A stretch of 64,000 bases of DNA from Vibrio spartinae (GTDB lineage: Bacteria > Pseudomonadota > Gammaproteobacteria > Enterobacterales > Vibrionaceae), in NCBI RefSeq assembly GCF_024347135.1, contig NZ_AP024907.1:2905001-2969000 (forward strand), written 5' to 3'. This document shows positions 9,613 through 18,572 of the stretch, in pieces. A program made the position numbers and the translations under genes. The notes beneath the pieces are model-generated. The model searched no databases. It was not told the origin of the DNA and saw only the letters and a program-made list of their open reading frames with translations. The stretch's first letter is position 1. Each line of letters starts with the position of its first letter.

Positions 9613-10362
9613 TTAACCGGTGCGCAACAGAGAATTGGACGCTTTATCCATTTCTTCTGCTGTACTCATCATTTTGACTTGCATTTCAAACTGACGCTGT
9701 AGGTCAATGAGATTGGTCATTTCTCCAACAGCATTGACATTACTTCCTTCCAAAGCACCGGTAAGTAAAGCCACACTCGCGTCGGCATTAAATACTGTGT
9801 TCGGGGCTTTGGCCCGAAACAGGCCTACCGAATCTTTGTATAGCGTCTGATTATCAGGGCGGACCAATTTAATTCGTCCGACAACTTCCATCGCGTCAGC
9901 CGGTGCACCTTGAGGAATGACGGACACGGTACCATCTTTACCGATCTCAATTTTACTCAGTGGAATGGGCAAGGTAATCGGTGCATCATTGTCACCCAGA
10001 ACCAGATGTCCAGAGCCACTCGTGAGTAAACCATTGACATCGATCTGGAAATTCCCGTTGCGGGTCAGGCCTTCTGTGCCGGTATCATCCAGCACAGAAA
10101 TCCATCCATCACCCTGAATAGTGACATCCAAATCTCTGCCTGTGGTCATGACGCTGCCTTGAGCAAAATTATTTCCCGGACGTTCCGTCATACTGAATAC
10201 ACGGGTTGGTAGCCCGTCACCATAGCTCTGCATCGCGCGAGCCTGAGCGAGATCAGCTCGAAAGCCCGTTGTGCTCACATTGGCTAAGTTGTTCGCTCTG
10301 AGCTGCATTTCCTGCATATTCTGCTTTGCGCCACTCATTGCCAGAAACAATGCACGGTCCAT
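9613..10362 (-). CDS. flgF: Flagellar proximal rod protein FlgF
   Basis: FlgF is a rod component between FlgB/FlgC and FlgG. The 249-residue product starts MDRALFLAMSGAKQNMQEMQ, has the RANNLANVSTTGFRADLAQA rod motif, and ends with a C-terminal rod/hook motif (EGSNVNAVGEMTNLIDLQRQFEMQVK). It is separated from flgE by 183 bases holding a terminator and a near-perfect sigma-54 promoter, so it heads its own flgFGHIJ unit rather than continuing flgBCDE. Confidence 0.96.
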   Translation of the reverse strand: MDRALFLAMSGAKQNMQEMQLRANNLANVSTTGFRADLAQARAMQSYGDGLPTRVFSMTERPGNNFAQGSVMTTGRDLDVTIQGDGWISVLDDTGTEGLTRNGNFQIDVNGLLTSGSGHLVLGDNDAPITLPIPLSKIEIGKDGTVSVIPQGAPADAMEVVGRIKLVRPDNQTLYKDSVGLFRAKAPNTVFNADASVALLTGALEGSNVNAVGEMTNLIDLQRQFEMQVKMMSTAEEMDKASNSLLRTG

Positions 10363-10398
10363 AATCCACTCCTATCATCGTCATACGATAGATATAAA

Positions 10399-10413
10399 GC
10401 AATTGGTGTGCCA
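10399..10413 (-). promoter_or_regulatory. Sigma-54 promoter for flgFGHIJ
   Basis: On the minus strand the sequence is TGGCAC, ACCAA, TTGC, followed by T: a full match to the core RpoN consensus with exact spacing. The predicted start near 10388 leaves a 25-base leader before the flgF ATG at 10362. This is the clearest sigma-54 site in the window. Confidence 0.85.
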
Positions 10414-10496
10414 AGTAATAATGGTTATATAATTCAAATGATTAGCAGCAGAAATAAAAACAAAGAGGTTGTTTTTGCCGCAAGATTGCCGGAGGG

Positions 10497-10532
10497 AGGA
10501 AAAAGTCAGACCGACTTTGCCGTCGGTCTGAG
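10497..10532 (-). terminator. Intrinsic terminator after flgE
   Basis: On the minus strand a 10-base perfect stem (TCAGACCGAC / GTCGGTCTGA, 10532-10523 and 10516-10507) with a 6-base loop is followed by CTTTTTCC. It lies 14 bases after the flgE stop and ends the flgBCDE transcript. Confidence 0.88.
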
Positions 10533-10545
10533 TCAAACATTATTA

Positions 10546-11850
10546 TTAGCGGATTTGTAGAATCGTCTGTTGGGTCTGATTATGAACTTCCAATGCACGA
10601 GAGTTCGCCTGAAAGTTCCGTTGTGCAGAAATCAAATCAACCAACTCTTGTGTCATATCAATATTGGATTGCTCTAATGTCCCACTATTAATTGTCCCAA
10701 ATGATCCTTTATTGGATTCACCCCAGATCTTATCACCAGAAGCATTGGTCGAATCCCACTGAGTCCCGCCTTTCTTATCCAGCCCTTGTTCATTGGGAAC
10801 CCGGACTAAAGCGACACGACCCAAGGTCACATTCTCACCGTTTGAGTATGTTCCGAGAATGCTGCCTTCTTCATTGACATCGACTTTGGTCAAAAATCCT
10901 GTTGTCGCGCCATCTTCATCAAACTTAGTTAACTCAAATGGTGCCGCGAACTGAGTTGAAGAATCCAGACCGAATGAAAGCACTTGGTTAACATCCGCAC
11001 CATTGAGGTTGATTGGGTTTGCCCCGGTACCTAACGGTTCAGATACAACATTTTGTCCGTTGTTTATACTCGCCAAAGTCCCGTCATTATTAAATTTCAA
11101 GGTATGGCCGACATGTCCTGTCGGTGTCGCAGCATCACCACCGACGATGTTGATCGGTTTTTCCCCCGCAGAATCGGTCATCGTATAGTAGACCTGCCAA
11201 GTATTTGGCTGAGTCTGATCCTTGAGGTAATAAGTCGTCATTTTGTAGGCTTGACCCATTGAGTCATAGATCGTCGATGACGTCGAACGGTTATATGTTT
11301 CCGGATCCTCAAAATCGAACAGCGCAGGATCTTTCAAGTCACCATTTGCCGGTAGGTTAACACCAACATCAATATTGGAGGTCTGCTTCGGTTTACCGAA
11401 CTCAGCAGGAATATTGATTGGTGACGACTCATAAGACAATACATCACCAGTTTCCGGATTCACTTTATACCCGAGCAGGTATTCGTCATTCGAGGTGACG
11501 AGATAATTATCATGGTTAATGTGAAAAGCACCATTCCGTGTCAACTCACTCTGTTGCGGTACCAGACGGTCTTTTGCCACAGCAAAAAAACCTGTTCCGG
11601 AAATCCGCAAATCCATGGGGTTGTTGGTATAAACACTCGATCCTTCATGAAACTGTTGAGCGACCTTATTTATTTGTACCCCTTTCCCCGGGGTTGTTTT
11701 CGCATTGGTAAACAATGAATTGGAATATACATCACCAAATTCTGCACGCGATTCTTTAAAACCATAGGTATTCGCGTTGGCAATATTGTTACTGGTGGTA
11801 TTGAGGTCAAGCTGAGCGGCCGATAAACCACTTAATGATACATATGACAT
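10546..11850 (-). CDS. flgE: Flagellar hook protein FlgE
   Basis: FlgE polymerises into the hook, the universal joint of the flagellum. The 434-residue product starts MSYVSLSGLSAAQLDLNTTS and NNIANANTYGFKESRAEF and ends with SNIDMTQELVDLISAQRNFQANSR, the hook/rod termini. The central part (about 80-370) is the surface domain, with an FlgE D2-like stretch. It follows flgD by 27 bases and is closed by a strong terminator. Confidence 0.97.
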   Translation of the reverse strand: MSYVSLSGLSAAQLDLNTTSNNIANANTYGFKESRAEFGDVYSNSLFTNAKTTPGKGVQINKVAQQFHEGSSVYTNNPMDLRISGTGFFAVAKDRLVPQQSELTRNGAFHINHDNYLVTSNDEYLLGYKVNPETGDVLSYESSPINIPAEFGKPKQTSNIDVGVNLPANGDLKDPALFDFEDPETYNRSTSSTIYDSMGQAYKMTTYYLKDQTQPNTWQVYYTMTDSAGEKPINIVGGDAATPTGHVGHTLKFNNDGTLASINNGQNVVSEPLGTGANPINLNGADVNQVLSFGLDSSTQFAAPFELTKFDEDGATTGFLTKVDVNEEGSILGTYSNGENVTLGRVALVRVPNEQGLDKKGGTQWDSTNASGDKIWGESNKGSFGTINSGTLEQSNIDMTQELVDLISAQRNFQANSRALEVHNQTQQTILQIR

Positions 11851-11877
11851 CCTGAATTCTCCTATCTAGCTAGCATA

Positions 11878-12588
11878 TTACGCTTTGCCTACTTCCAGTA
11901 CCTCAGCAAGTCGAACTGGCGAATCAAAGCCAGCCAGATTGAGTAGTACGTTACCATCACCTTTGCCAAGAAGAACGCTGTTGACGTTCGCATAAGTTGA
12001 AACATCAAATTCTTTGCTCTTCCCGTCTACGAGACCTGAAGCTTTAACTTTATATTTGCCTCCCGGTAAAGGGCTGCCGTTTTGATCTTTGCCGTCCCAT
12101 TCAATCCGGTTATCACCGCCAGATTTTGCCCCGACATCAAATGTTCTTACCAGCTGTCCGGCAGCATCTTCAATCCGGACAAGTAAATTATCGACAGGCG
12201 CAGGAAGTTTCACCATTGCCGCCATGTTGCCTTGATCTTTCTTCACACCGCTGGCTCCGGGAACCAGTACGTCCCGGCCGACTAATGAAGAGGCCTGCAA
12301 CGCTTGATTCGACGTCATCGAAGAGTTAAGACTCTCAAACTGGGTGTTCATCTTCCCGATACCATCAACCGTCGCAAATGATGCCATTTGAGCAATCATC
12401 TGATCATTACTGACTGGCTTAAATGGATCTTGCTGTGACAGTTGTTTGGTGAGCAATGACAAAAAGTCTTCCTGTTTCAGATCCTGTTTACCAGTGACCT
12501 CATCAGGCTTTTTTTGCTCTTGAAGTTTTTTGAGTTGATCGATATAGGACAAACTGCCATTTTGACCAACATTATCTATTCCGGCCAT
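11878..12588 (-). CDS. flgD: Hook assembly scaffold protein FlgD
   Basis: FlgD is the temporary hook cap that guides FlgE assembly. The 236-residue protein has the N-terminal FlgD signature (about 40-100: QDFLSLLTKQLSQQDPFKP, then DQMIAQMASFATVDGI) followed by a Tudor/FnIII-like C-terminal region (about 105-230) with the FlgD Ig-like segment NRIEWDGKDQNGSPLPGGKY. It lies between flgC and flgE. Confidence 0.95.
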   Translation of the reverse strand: MAGIDNVGQNGSLSYIDQLKKLQEQKKPDEVTGKQDLKQEDFLSLLTKQLSQQDPFKPVSNDQMIAQMASFATVDGIGKMNTQFESLNSSMTSNQALQASSLVGRDVLVPGASGVKKDQGNMAAMVKLPAPVDNLLVRIEDAAGQLVRTFDVGAKSGGDNRIEWDGKDQNGSPLPGGKYKVKASGLVDGKSKEFDVSTYANVNSVLLGKGDGNVLLNLAGFDSPVRLAEVLEVGKA

Positions 12589-12605
12589 ATGTTATCTCCT
12601 ATACC

Positions 12606-13022
12606 TCACTGACCCATCTGCAATGTTCTGAGCAACATCTGCTTACTTGCTTCTGCCAACTGAACATTGGTTTCATATGCTCGTGAAGCTGAAATCATAT
12701 TTGCCATTTCTTCCATCACATTCACATTCGGCTTATAAATATAACCATCAGCATTTGCCAGAGGATGGTCAGGATTATATTCCGCAACTAATGGTTTATT
12801 ACTTTCCAAGACCCCTAAGACCTTCACCGGTACGGTATAGTCATCTTTCGATTTTGCCCGGTTTAACTCAGCGGCAAATATCGGATGACGCGCCTTATAA
12901 GTGTCCTTTGCAGAACTACTCACACTATCAGCATTCGCCAAATTACTTGAGGTCGTATTTAGACGAACAGACTCAGCACTCATGGCAGAACCTGTAACAT
13001 TGAATACGTTAAATAGACTCAT
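12606..13022 (-). CDS. flgC: Flagellar proximal rod protein FlgC
   Basis: FlgC is a proximal rod subunit. The 138-residue product has MSLFNVFNVTGSAMSAESVR, LNTTSSNLANADSVSSS and the C-terminal motif PNVNVMEEMANMISASRAYE followed by NVQLAEASKQMLLRTLQMGQ. The length is normal. It starts five bases after flgB and precedes flgD by 17 bases. Confidence 0.97.
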   Translation of the reverse strand: MSLFNVFNVTGSAMSAESVRLNTTSSNLANADSVSSSAKDTYKARHPIFAAELNRAKSKDDYTVPVKVLGVLESNKPLVAEYNPDHPLANADGYIYKPNVNVMEEMANMISASRAYETNVQLAEASKQMLLRTLQMGQ

Positions 13023-13027
13023 CTAAT

Positions 13028-13423
13028 TTACTCCCCTTTAATCGCTTTGGTCATTCCTTTGAACTTTCCACCCAGAAAGTCAAGGGAAGCCTGATGACGA
13101 AGCTGATTTTGCATAAAAAGATTTCGCTCTAAATCGACATCAACCGTGTTGCCGTCACCGGTATCTGGTTGCGTCGGGATGCGGTAAAGCGTTTCCCCCA
13201 CCACTGCCATGGAGGCAGGAATATGCCGTCCATTGGTTCGAGTCAGACTAATACTTGCCCCCGAACTTGCCGCTTGTAGTGCTTTGTCAAAATCTAAAGC
13301 TTTTGCCTTATATCCCGGCGTATTCGCTTGTGCGATATTGCTGGAAATCATCTCTGCATTACGCTCACGAACACCGACAGTGTACTGGTGAATGCCTAAC
13401 GCTTTATCAAATGAGATTGCCAT
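13028..13423 (-). CDS. flgB: Flagellar proximal rod protein FlgB
   Basis: FlgB is the innermost rod protein. The 131-residue product contains the rod motif SSNIAQANTPGYKAKALDFD and ends in a helix (MQNQLRHQASLDFLGGKFKG). It is the first gene of flgBCDE. The ATG at 13423 is preceded by an AGAGG Shine-Dalgarno and, at 13469-13483, by a sigma-54 element. Confidence 0.97.
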   Translation of the reverse strand: MAISFDKALGIHQYTVGVRERNAEMISSNIAQANTPGYKAKALDFDKALQAASSGASISLTRTNGRHIPASMAVVGETLYRIPTQPDTGDGNTVDVDLERNLFMQNQLRHQASLDFLGGKFKGMTKAIKGE

Positions 13424-13468
13424 ATACGCCTCTTCATGGATATATTGATTGCCACACCATAACTTTTA

Positions 13469-13483
13469 GCAATTTGTGTACCA
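13469..13483 (-). promoter_or_regulatory. Sigma-54 promoter for flgBCDE
   Basis: On the minus strand the sequence is TGGTAC, ACAAA, TTGC, followed by T, one mismatch from the RpoN consensus with exact spacing. The predicted start near 13457 gives a 34-base leader before flgB. Confidence 0.8.
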
Positions 13484-13599
13484 ACTTTAACTCTTATCGC
13501 TCATCCTGAGATAATCATAGTGAACATATCATCACGTAACTTCACCATGGCTTTTCCTTATCATCAGGCAAATTTCAGACCAATGTTGTGATGGCAGAA

Positions 13600-13628
13600 A
13601 AGAAAAACCCGGCATTGCCGGGTTTAAA
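13600..13628 (-). terminator. Intrinsic terminator after cheR
   Basis: A perfect 10-base stem (AAACCCGGCA / TGCCGGGTTT, 13605-13614 with 13616-13625) with a minimal loop is followed on the minus strand by a T-rich run. It separates cheVR from the flgB promoter region. Confidence 0.85.
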
Positions 13629-13644
13629 AAGAGAATAACGTTAT

Positions 13645-14472
13645 TTATTTAAGCTTATAGATAATACCGGGGTTACAACGCACCATCTCAAAACGGTCCG
13701 TCAGGCCAGTCAACGATTCTGACGCTCCCAATAACAGGTATCCGTTCGGATTCAAGTTATTAGCCATTTGATTGAGAACTTTCGACTTCATATCGGCTGA
13801 AAAATAAATTAAAACATTCCGACAAAAAATAATGTCAAACTTACCCAGCATTGAATAACTTTCCATCAAATTCTGAGGTTTAAAACTCACCAAACGCTTT
13901 ACATTATCTTTGATCTTCATTCTGCCATCTCCGGCATCTTCAAAGAAAGTGCGGCGGCGTTCAGGGGATAAACCACGTCCCAGCGCCAGGTTATCATAAC
14001 TACCGATACGGCAAATATCTAACATCGTTGAAGAGATATCCGTCGCGGTAATCGAACAATTCGTTAATAATCCAGGTTTCTTCTGCTGTGTTTCTAGAAT
14101 CGTCATCGCAATCGAATAAGGTTCTTGGCCAGAAGAACTCGCTGCAGACCAAATTTTAATCGGTCGGCGATTCGCTGCCAATTCAGGTAGCAATCGTTCT
14201 GACAGGACTGTAAAAGGGTAGCTATCACGAAACCACAAGGTTTCATTGGTTGTCATGGCATCGACAGCGGCAATTCTTAGATCTCGACTGACACCTCTCA
14301 CCACTTCTTTCAGTAATGTCGATAAAGAATCCATCTTAAATTTTGTAACTAACGGACTAAGACGGCTTCGAACTAGATATTGCTTACTATCCCCAAGTAC
14401 AATCCCACATTGAGACTCTAAAAAGCGGCAAAAATCTTTATATTCTTGTTCGCTGATCGTTATTGCAGTCAT
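13645..14472 (-). CDS. cheR: Chemotaxis protein methyltransferase CheR
   Basis: CheR transfers methyl groups from S-adenosylmethionine to glutamates of chemoreceptors. The 275-residue protein has the all-alpha N-terminal domain (about 1-75) and the SAM-binding domain. The motif IWSAASSSGQEPYSIAM (about 107-123) holds the SAM loop, and FDIIFCRNVLIYF (about 215-227) is the family-typical strand-turn. The start overlaps the cheV stop by four bases (ATGA), so the two are translationally coupled. Confidence 0.96.
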   Translation of the reverse strand: MTAITISEQEYKDFCRFLESQCGIVLGDSKQYLVRSRLSPLVTKFKMDSLSTLLKEVVRGVSRDLRIAAVDAMTTNETLWFRDSYPFTVLSERLLPELAANRRPIKIWSAASSSGQEPYSIAMTILETQQKKPGLLTNCSITATDISSTMLDICRIGSYDNLALGRGLSPERRRTFFEDAGDGRMKIKDNVKRLVSFKPQNLMESYSMLGKFDIIFCRNVLIYFSADMKSKVLNQMANNLNPNGYLLLGASESLTGLTDRFEMVRCNPGIIYKLK

Positions 14473-15422
14473 TCACTTCTCTTTAGCTCAGTGTCAACCA
14501 ATGCAGCTTTTACCGCATTACCAAGTTCATCAGGATTAAACTTCGCGATGAATGTATTTGCGCCTACTCTTTCTACCATAGCCTGATTAAATACACCACT
14601 TAATGATGAGTGGAGAATAACATAAAGATCTTTCAGCTTCGGATTACGCCGAATTTCCGCAGTAAGGGTATATCCATCCATCTCCGGCATTTCGATATCT
14701 GAAATAACCAATGAAATATGGTTAAAAATATTATCCGTGTCAGAAAGCTCAACCAATTTTTCATAAGCTTCCTTACCATCTTTTACTGCAATGACTTCAA
14801 ACCCGATTGACTCCACGGCACGCTGTACCTGCTTACGGGCTACGGTTGAATCATCAGCAATCAAGATGCGACGAACAAATTCCTGTTCCTTATTTTCTTC
14901 GGCATGAGCAATATCTTCTGCAATGGTTGAATCCATCGTTTCATCAATCGGCGCGATTTCCGCTAAGATTTTCTCAACGTCAATAATCTCAACCAGTTCG
15001 TTCTCTATGTTGGTGACGGCCGTCAGATAGTTTGCTTTCCCGGCCCCTTCAGGCGGTGGTAAAATCTCTTCCCAACGCATATTCACAATACGTTCAACAG
15101 ATGCAACGAGAAACGCTTGAATGGTGCGGTTAAATTCAGCAATGACCACAAAACTTTTCTCAACATCAGTCGTTGCCCGACCGCCAATCGCTAAGCTTAA
15201 ATCAATGACAGATACGGTTTGTCCACGGATGTGAGCAACACCTTTCACTAAACGATGTAGATTTGGCATTGCAGTCAGCTTTGGGCACTGCAACACTTCT
15301 TTTACTTTAAATACATTAATGCCGTAACGCTGGCGACCATTCAACCGGAATGTCAACAATTCTAAGCGGTTCTGCCCAACGAGTTGTGTACGCTGATTCA
15401 CAGAATCAAGAATACCCGTCAT
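14469..15422 (-). CDS. cheV: Chemotaxis coupling protein CheV
   Basis: CheV couples receptors to CheA and carries its own receiver domain. The 317-residue product has a CheW-like domain (about 1-160, QTVSVIDLSLAIGG) and a response-regulator domain (about 183-310) with acidic pair Asp190/Asp191 and phosphoacceptor Asp242 in VISDIEMPEMDG. I chose the ATG at 15422, giving MTGILDSVNQRTQLVG, because GGAG lies eight bases ahead and the family starts there; the frame also has an upstream TTG at 15443. It is divergent from flgA. Confidence 0.95.
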   Translation of the reverse strand: MTGILDSVNQRTQLVGQNRLELLTFRLNGRQRYGINVFKVKEVLQCPKLTAMPNLHRLVKGVAHIRGQTVSVIDLSLAIGGRATTDVEKSFVVIAEFNRTIQAFLVASVERIVNMRWEEILPPPEGAGKANYLTAVTNIENELVEIIDVEKILAEIAPIDETMDSTIAEDIAHAEENKEQEFVRRILIADDSTVARKQVQRAVESIGFEVIAVKDGKEAYEKLVELSDTDNIFNHISLVISDIEMPEMDGYTLTAEIRRNPKLKDLYVILHSSLSGVFNQAMVERVGANTFIAKFNPDELGNAVKAALVDTELKRSE

Positions 15423-15506
15423 AACCCCATCTCCATCTCTCAAACCTTTGCTATAAAAAAGTGATAGTCTACAACAAGCGATGAATAAATTAAGGGAACC
15501 AGAATC

Positions 15507-16250
15507 ATGTTCAAGAAACTGTGCTTATCCCCTCTGCCTTTTACTAAGTGTAGAGCTTTCTTTAAACTTTTTTATAGCATTATCGTCATTTTATCTGTTT
15601 TCTTTAATATTTCGACTCAGGCAGCAACTCAAGAACAACTTGATCATATTAGAGAAACCGCAGAGAAATACGCTACCACTGTTATCGAGCATCCAACAGG
15701 TGGGAAAATAGTTGCCACAGCGGCACCTCTTGATAATCGGATACAAGCATCCGATTGTCCAACAGGATTAAAGGCTTTTTCCTCATCAAGAAATGGTTCT
15801 GCAAGCCATATCACTGTTCTTGTTGAATGTCCGACAGATAATTGGCGGATTTATGTTCCCGTTCGATTGAATATCACAGTCCCTGCCGTGCTCGCTACCA
15901 CCCCACTAAATCGAGGACAAATCATTACTCAACAAGATGTTAGTTTGGGTATGGTAGATCTGCTTCGCTTCCGACAGCAAGGATTTTCGACAATTGATCA
16001 AGTGATCGGAGCAAAAGTTAAAAGAAATATTCCACTAAACGATATTATTAGTGACCGAGATATTTGTATTGTCTGTCGTAATGAAACCGTGACAATCAAA
16101 GCAATTAAAAATGGTTTATCCATCATTACGCAAGGAACAGCACTGTCAGACGGTGACTTGGGGGAGCAAATTCGGGTTAAAAACAATAAATCCAACCGAA
16201 TCATTGATGCACAGGTCTCCGGGATTGGTGAAGTGACCGTCCGGTTTTAA
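15507..16250 (+). CDS. flgA: Flagella basal body P-ring formation protein FlgA
   Basis: FlgA is a periplasmic chaperone for P-ring (FlgI) assembly. The 247-residue product has an N-terminal membrane/signal segment (about 18-38, FYSIIVILSVFFNISTQA), then a SAF/antifreeze-like domain with TTPLNRGQIITQQDVSL and the conserved RNIPLNDIISDRDI and VTIKAIKNGLSIITQGTAL segments. It lies divergent from cheVR and 118 bases ahead of flgM. Confidence 0.93.
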   Translation: MFKKLCLSPLPFTKCRAFFKLFYSIIVILSVFFNISTQAATQEQLDHIRETAEKYATTVIEHPTGGKIVATAAPLDNRIQASDCPTGLKAFSSSRNGSASHITVLVECPTDNWRIYVPVRLNITVPAVLATTPLNRGQIITQQDVSLGMVDLLRFRQQGFSTIDQVIGAKVKRNIPLNDIISDRDICIVCRNETVTIKAIKNGLSIITQGTALSDGDLGEQIRVKNNKSNRIIDAQVSGIGEVTVRF

Positions 16251-16300
16251 CATTTCTAACCATGCCGCATAAAAAAACATCATTTTTGGCAAAGAAAATG

Positions 16301-16328
16301 CTAAAGTAAGATGTAGGTCTGTCGATAT
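16301..16328 (+). promoter_or_regulatory. Sigma-28 (FliA)-like promoter for flgMN
   Basis: TAAA at 16302-16305, a 15-base spacer and GTCGATAT at 16321-16328 match the flagellar sigma-28 consensus (TAAA-N15-GCCGATAA) with two mismatches in the -10. It lies about 40 bases ahead of flgM, so FliA would drive its own anti-sigma factor. Confidence 0.75.
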
Positions 16329-16368
16329 TGACGGTACAGGTATTTAATTTTGATAAAAAGGCTCAATT

Positions 16369-16689
16369 ATGGCAAGCATTGATAATGTGCGTTCTGGCCA
16401 GTCTCTGACGAATACGAGTCGGAATTCGACCCGTACAGAGCACAATACATCAAATTCAGAGAAGATAAATCACACTTCATCATCGGATAAGAAAGATGCG
16501 GTGTCCCTGAGTTCACAGAGTAAAGCGATGGGTGACATTCATAGCAAACTTGCATCAAGTCCTGCTTTTGATAGTGCGAAAGTCGAGGCAATTAAAGAAG
16601 CCATCGCGAATGGTTCTTATCGTGTTGATGCAGACAAACTCGCAGACAACATGATCAAATTTGAAAAAGAGCTGGATGGTCTGCAATAA
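16369..16689 (+). CDS. flgM: Anti-sigma-28 factor FlgM
   Basis: FlgM binds FliA (sigma-28) and is exported through the completed hook, releasing late flagellar genes. The 106-residue protein has a Ser/Thr/Asn-rich disordered N-terminal half and a C-terminal helical sigma-binding half (VEAIKEAIANGSYRVDADKL, ending in MIKFEKELDGLQ). Length and composition are typical. It precedes flgN by 62 bases. Confidence 0.94.
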   Translation: MASIDNVRSGQSLTNTSRNSTRTEHNTSNSEKINHTSSSDKKDAVSLSSQSKAMGDIHSKLASSPAFDSAKVEAIKEAIANGSYRVDADKLADNMIKFEKELDGLQ

Positions 16690-16751
16690 TCGAACGATTG
16701 TTATCGGTCGATATCACAGACATCTGTGCCAAGAAATCAGGTAATTAAGTC

Positions 16752-17177
16752 ATGGCAGCACTACAAGACCTACTTGAGTTTCAGTTGAACAACGCCCAGT
16801 CTCTCTCCGAACTTTTAGAGCAGGAGAAGGTGGTCATTACGCAACGTAATTCATCACAAATCGAAGCCATTGCTAAACAGAAAATTACTTTGATTAGTCA
16901 GCTCAACGAGACTGACCGACGGATTGAATCACATTCTCATGTATCGAGCCTACAAGAGGATGAGACATTGAAAAGTCTGGTCGAACAAGTTAAGTCCATC
17001 ATTTGGGATTGCCAACAAGCAAACAATATTAATGGCGAAGCTCTCAATCGAGCACAAATGAGTTTTCATAAACTAAATAATCTGATGCAACAGAGTCAGG
17101 GGAAAATGGGCATGACTTACACAGCTGAAGGGCAAACACGTTCCATTTCTACTTTGGGCACAAATATCAAAGCTTAA
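16752..17177 (+). CDS. flgN: Flagellar export chaperone FlgN
   Basis: FlgN is the export chaperone of FlgK and FlgL. The 141-residue product is largely helical (LLEFQLNNAQSLSELLEQEK, IEAIAKQKITLISQLNE), as in the FlgN family, and ends with a polar tail. It is cotranscribed with flgM and closed by the terminator at 17239-17268. Confidence 0.9.
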   Translation: MAALQDLLEFQLNNAQSLSELLEQEKVVITQRNSSQIEAIAKQKITLISQLNETDRRIESHSHVSSLQEDETLKSLVEQVKSIIWDCQQANNINGEALNRAQMSFHKLNNLMQQSQGKMGMTYTAEGQTRSISTLGTNIKA

Positions 17178-17238
17178 TATCGCTCCCTTCATTTATTCGC
17201 TCTCTACACTCCCATAGATTTCAATATAAATTCAATAT

Positions 17239-17268
17239 AAAAAAGCGGCAATGATTGCCGCTTTTTTA
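17239..17268. terminator. Bidirectional terminator between flgN and flgP
   Basis: A perfect stem (AAGCGGCAAT / ATTGCCGCTT) with a very short loop has A-rich sequence on the left and T6 on the right. It can serve flgMN on the plus strand and flgOP on the minus strand, both of which end within 90 bases. Confidence 0.88.
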
Positions 17269-17327
17269 TATTCTGGGGAGAAAGAACTTGCCGCTCATGT
17301 GGCAATAACACCGTCAATCACGACAGA

Positions 17328-17765
17328 TTAAAATAAGGTCTGCTGCCGCTTATCAGGAACCTGCTGGACTTCCCCATAGTCCCTCAGTCTTTCCATCTTA
17401 TCTACATTCAAACGCAGTTCCGTCACATAACTATCACCGACTTTATAGCTTCTTACGACTTCGGCCCCGCGAATAACCCCGTCAACAGCACCAGATGTCG
17501 CTTCCGTTCCAAGTCGTTGATCCATGAGTTCCGCTCGTCCACTAACTCGCATACCATACACTTGCTCAGCCAACTCACGATAAGCATCAATTTTAGATGC
17601 TCGCATGGCACGAACTTGCTTCTCTTCTACATTGCGACCTTTTTGTTCACTAATCGAAGCATAACCGACCGCGGTCAGCCATTCTTGTTTATTCATGGTC
17701 TGTAATGGCTGGCATCCGACCAACAATAAAAATATAGCGCTCATTAACCAAACTTTCATCAGCAA
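17328..17765 (-). CDS. flgP: Flagellar outer-membrane lipoprotein FlgP
   Basis: FlgP is an outer-membrane lipoprotein needed for motility in vibrios. The 145-residue product has a lipobox (IFLLLVGC, Cys18) followed by a compact alpha/beta domain with GYASISEQKGRNVEEKQVRA and KVGDSYVTELRLNVDKMERL. It follows flgO by three bases and shares its transcript. Function is from family knowledge. Confidence 0.88.
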   Translation of the reverse strand: MLMKVWLMSAIFLLLVGCQPLQTMNKQEWLTAVGYASISEQKGRNVEEKQVRAMRASKIDAYRELAEQVYGMRVSGRAELMDQRLGTEATSGAVDGVIRGAEVVRSYKVGDSYVTELRLNVDKMERLRDYGEVQQVPDKRQQTLF

Positions 17766-17768
17766 CTC

Positions 17769-18404
17769 CTAAGGACGCAGAATAACAGTGTAAGGCTGAG
17801 TCATTGTTGGATCAGAACGAATCAACACCCCATCTTCAGTCCGGACCGCATTCAATGTATCCAAATCCCGGCCAATTCGATCCGCGGGCAAGAATCCCTG
17901 AGCCGTCGCAACCACCACCCGGGATTGCATCCCAACCACTCTAGCATTGACCAGTACCCCACCTTCCTGACGCAACATTGTCCCGGTCAACACATATTGA
18001 ATTTCCTGCTGTTGGGCCAGATCTTTCCAATCTCGACTGAAGGCAAAATCCCCTTGATGGGTTACCTGAATGGAACCTGTTGTTTTGAAATCAACAACTT
18101 GGAATCCTCGTTGTTGCAGCTGGTGAATAAATCCTTCAGTGACTGAATTCCCTAACCAGTTGGTGGTATCCATATTTTGCAAATCGACGAATGAAGTGAC
18201 TGCAATCGGTGTTCTCGCCGTCACGCTGGTATTCGACTTCATTAAATCTTCAGTCATGCTCTCCACGAAAAAATCTAAAGTGTGACGAGGACTTTCTAAT
18301 AACATAAACTGGGAGCCTTTATAGGGCTCTTTACCATTATATATCGGGGCATAGGAACACGCTGTTAAAAATAACGCGGGCACTAACAATAGCCATTTTT
18401 TCAT
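17769..18404 (-). CDS. flgO: Flagellar outer-membrane lipoprotein FlgO
   Basis: FlgO is a vibrio-specific lipoprotein of the outer-membrane flagellar ring. I chose the ATG at 18404 (MKKWLLLVPALFLTACS): it gives a proper lipoprotein signal with Cys15 and is preceded by GGAGAG. An in-frame ATG at 18431 would put nine polar residues before the signal. The mature part carries a FlgO-type domain with TPIAVTSFVDLQNMDTTNWL and IQYVLTGTMLR. It lies upstream of flgP and is divergent from flgT. Confidence 0.88.
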   Translation of the reverse strand: MKKWLLLVPALFLTACSYAPIYNGKEPYKGSQFMLLESPRHTLDFFVESMTEDLMKSNTSVTARTPIAVTSFVDLQNMDTTNWLGNSVTEGFIHQLQQRGFQVVDFKTTGSIQVTHQGDFAFSRDWKDLAQQQEIQYVLTGTMLRQEGGVLVNARVVGMQSRVVVATAQGFLPADRIGRDLDTLNAVRTEDGVLIRSDPTMTQPYTVILRP

Positions 18405-18572
18405 TTTCCGCTCTCCAGATAGCTCGGACATTCAAGCGTCCAGTTTTTGACGCAAAAGTGGAACACTCTTTGCTTTCTCTGCTATTCATCACCAAGAAAG
18501 CTTTGCCGATAACTGCTCTTATCACCGTTATCAGAATAACAAGCAAATTTTATACCTGATTGGTAGGTAAAT

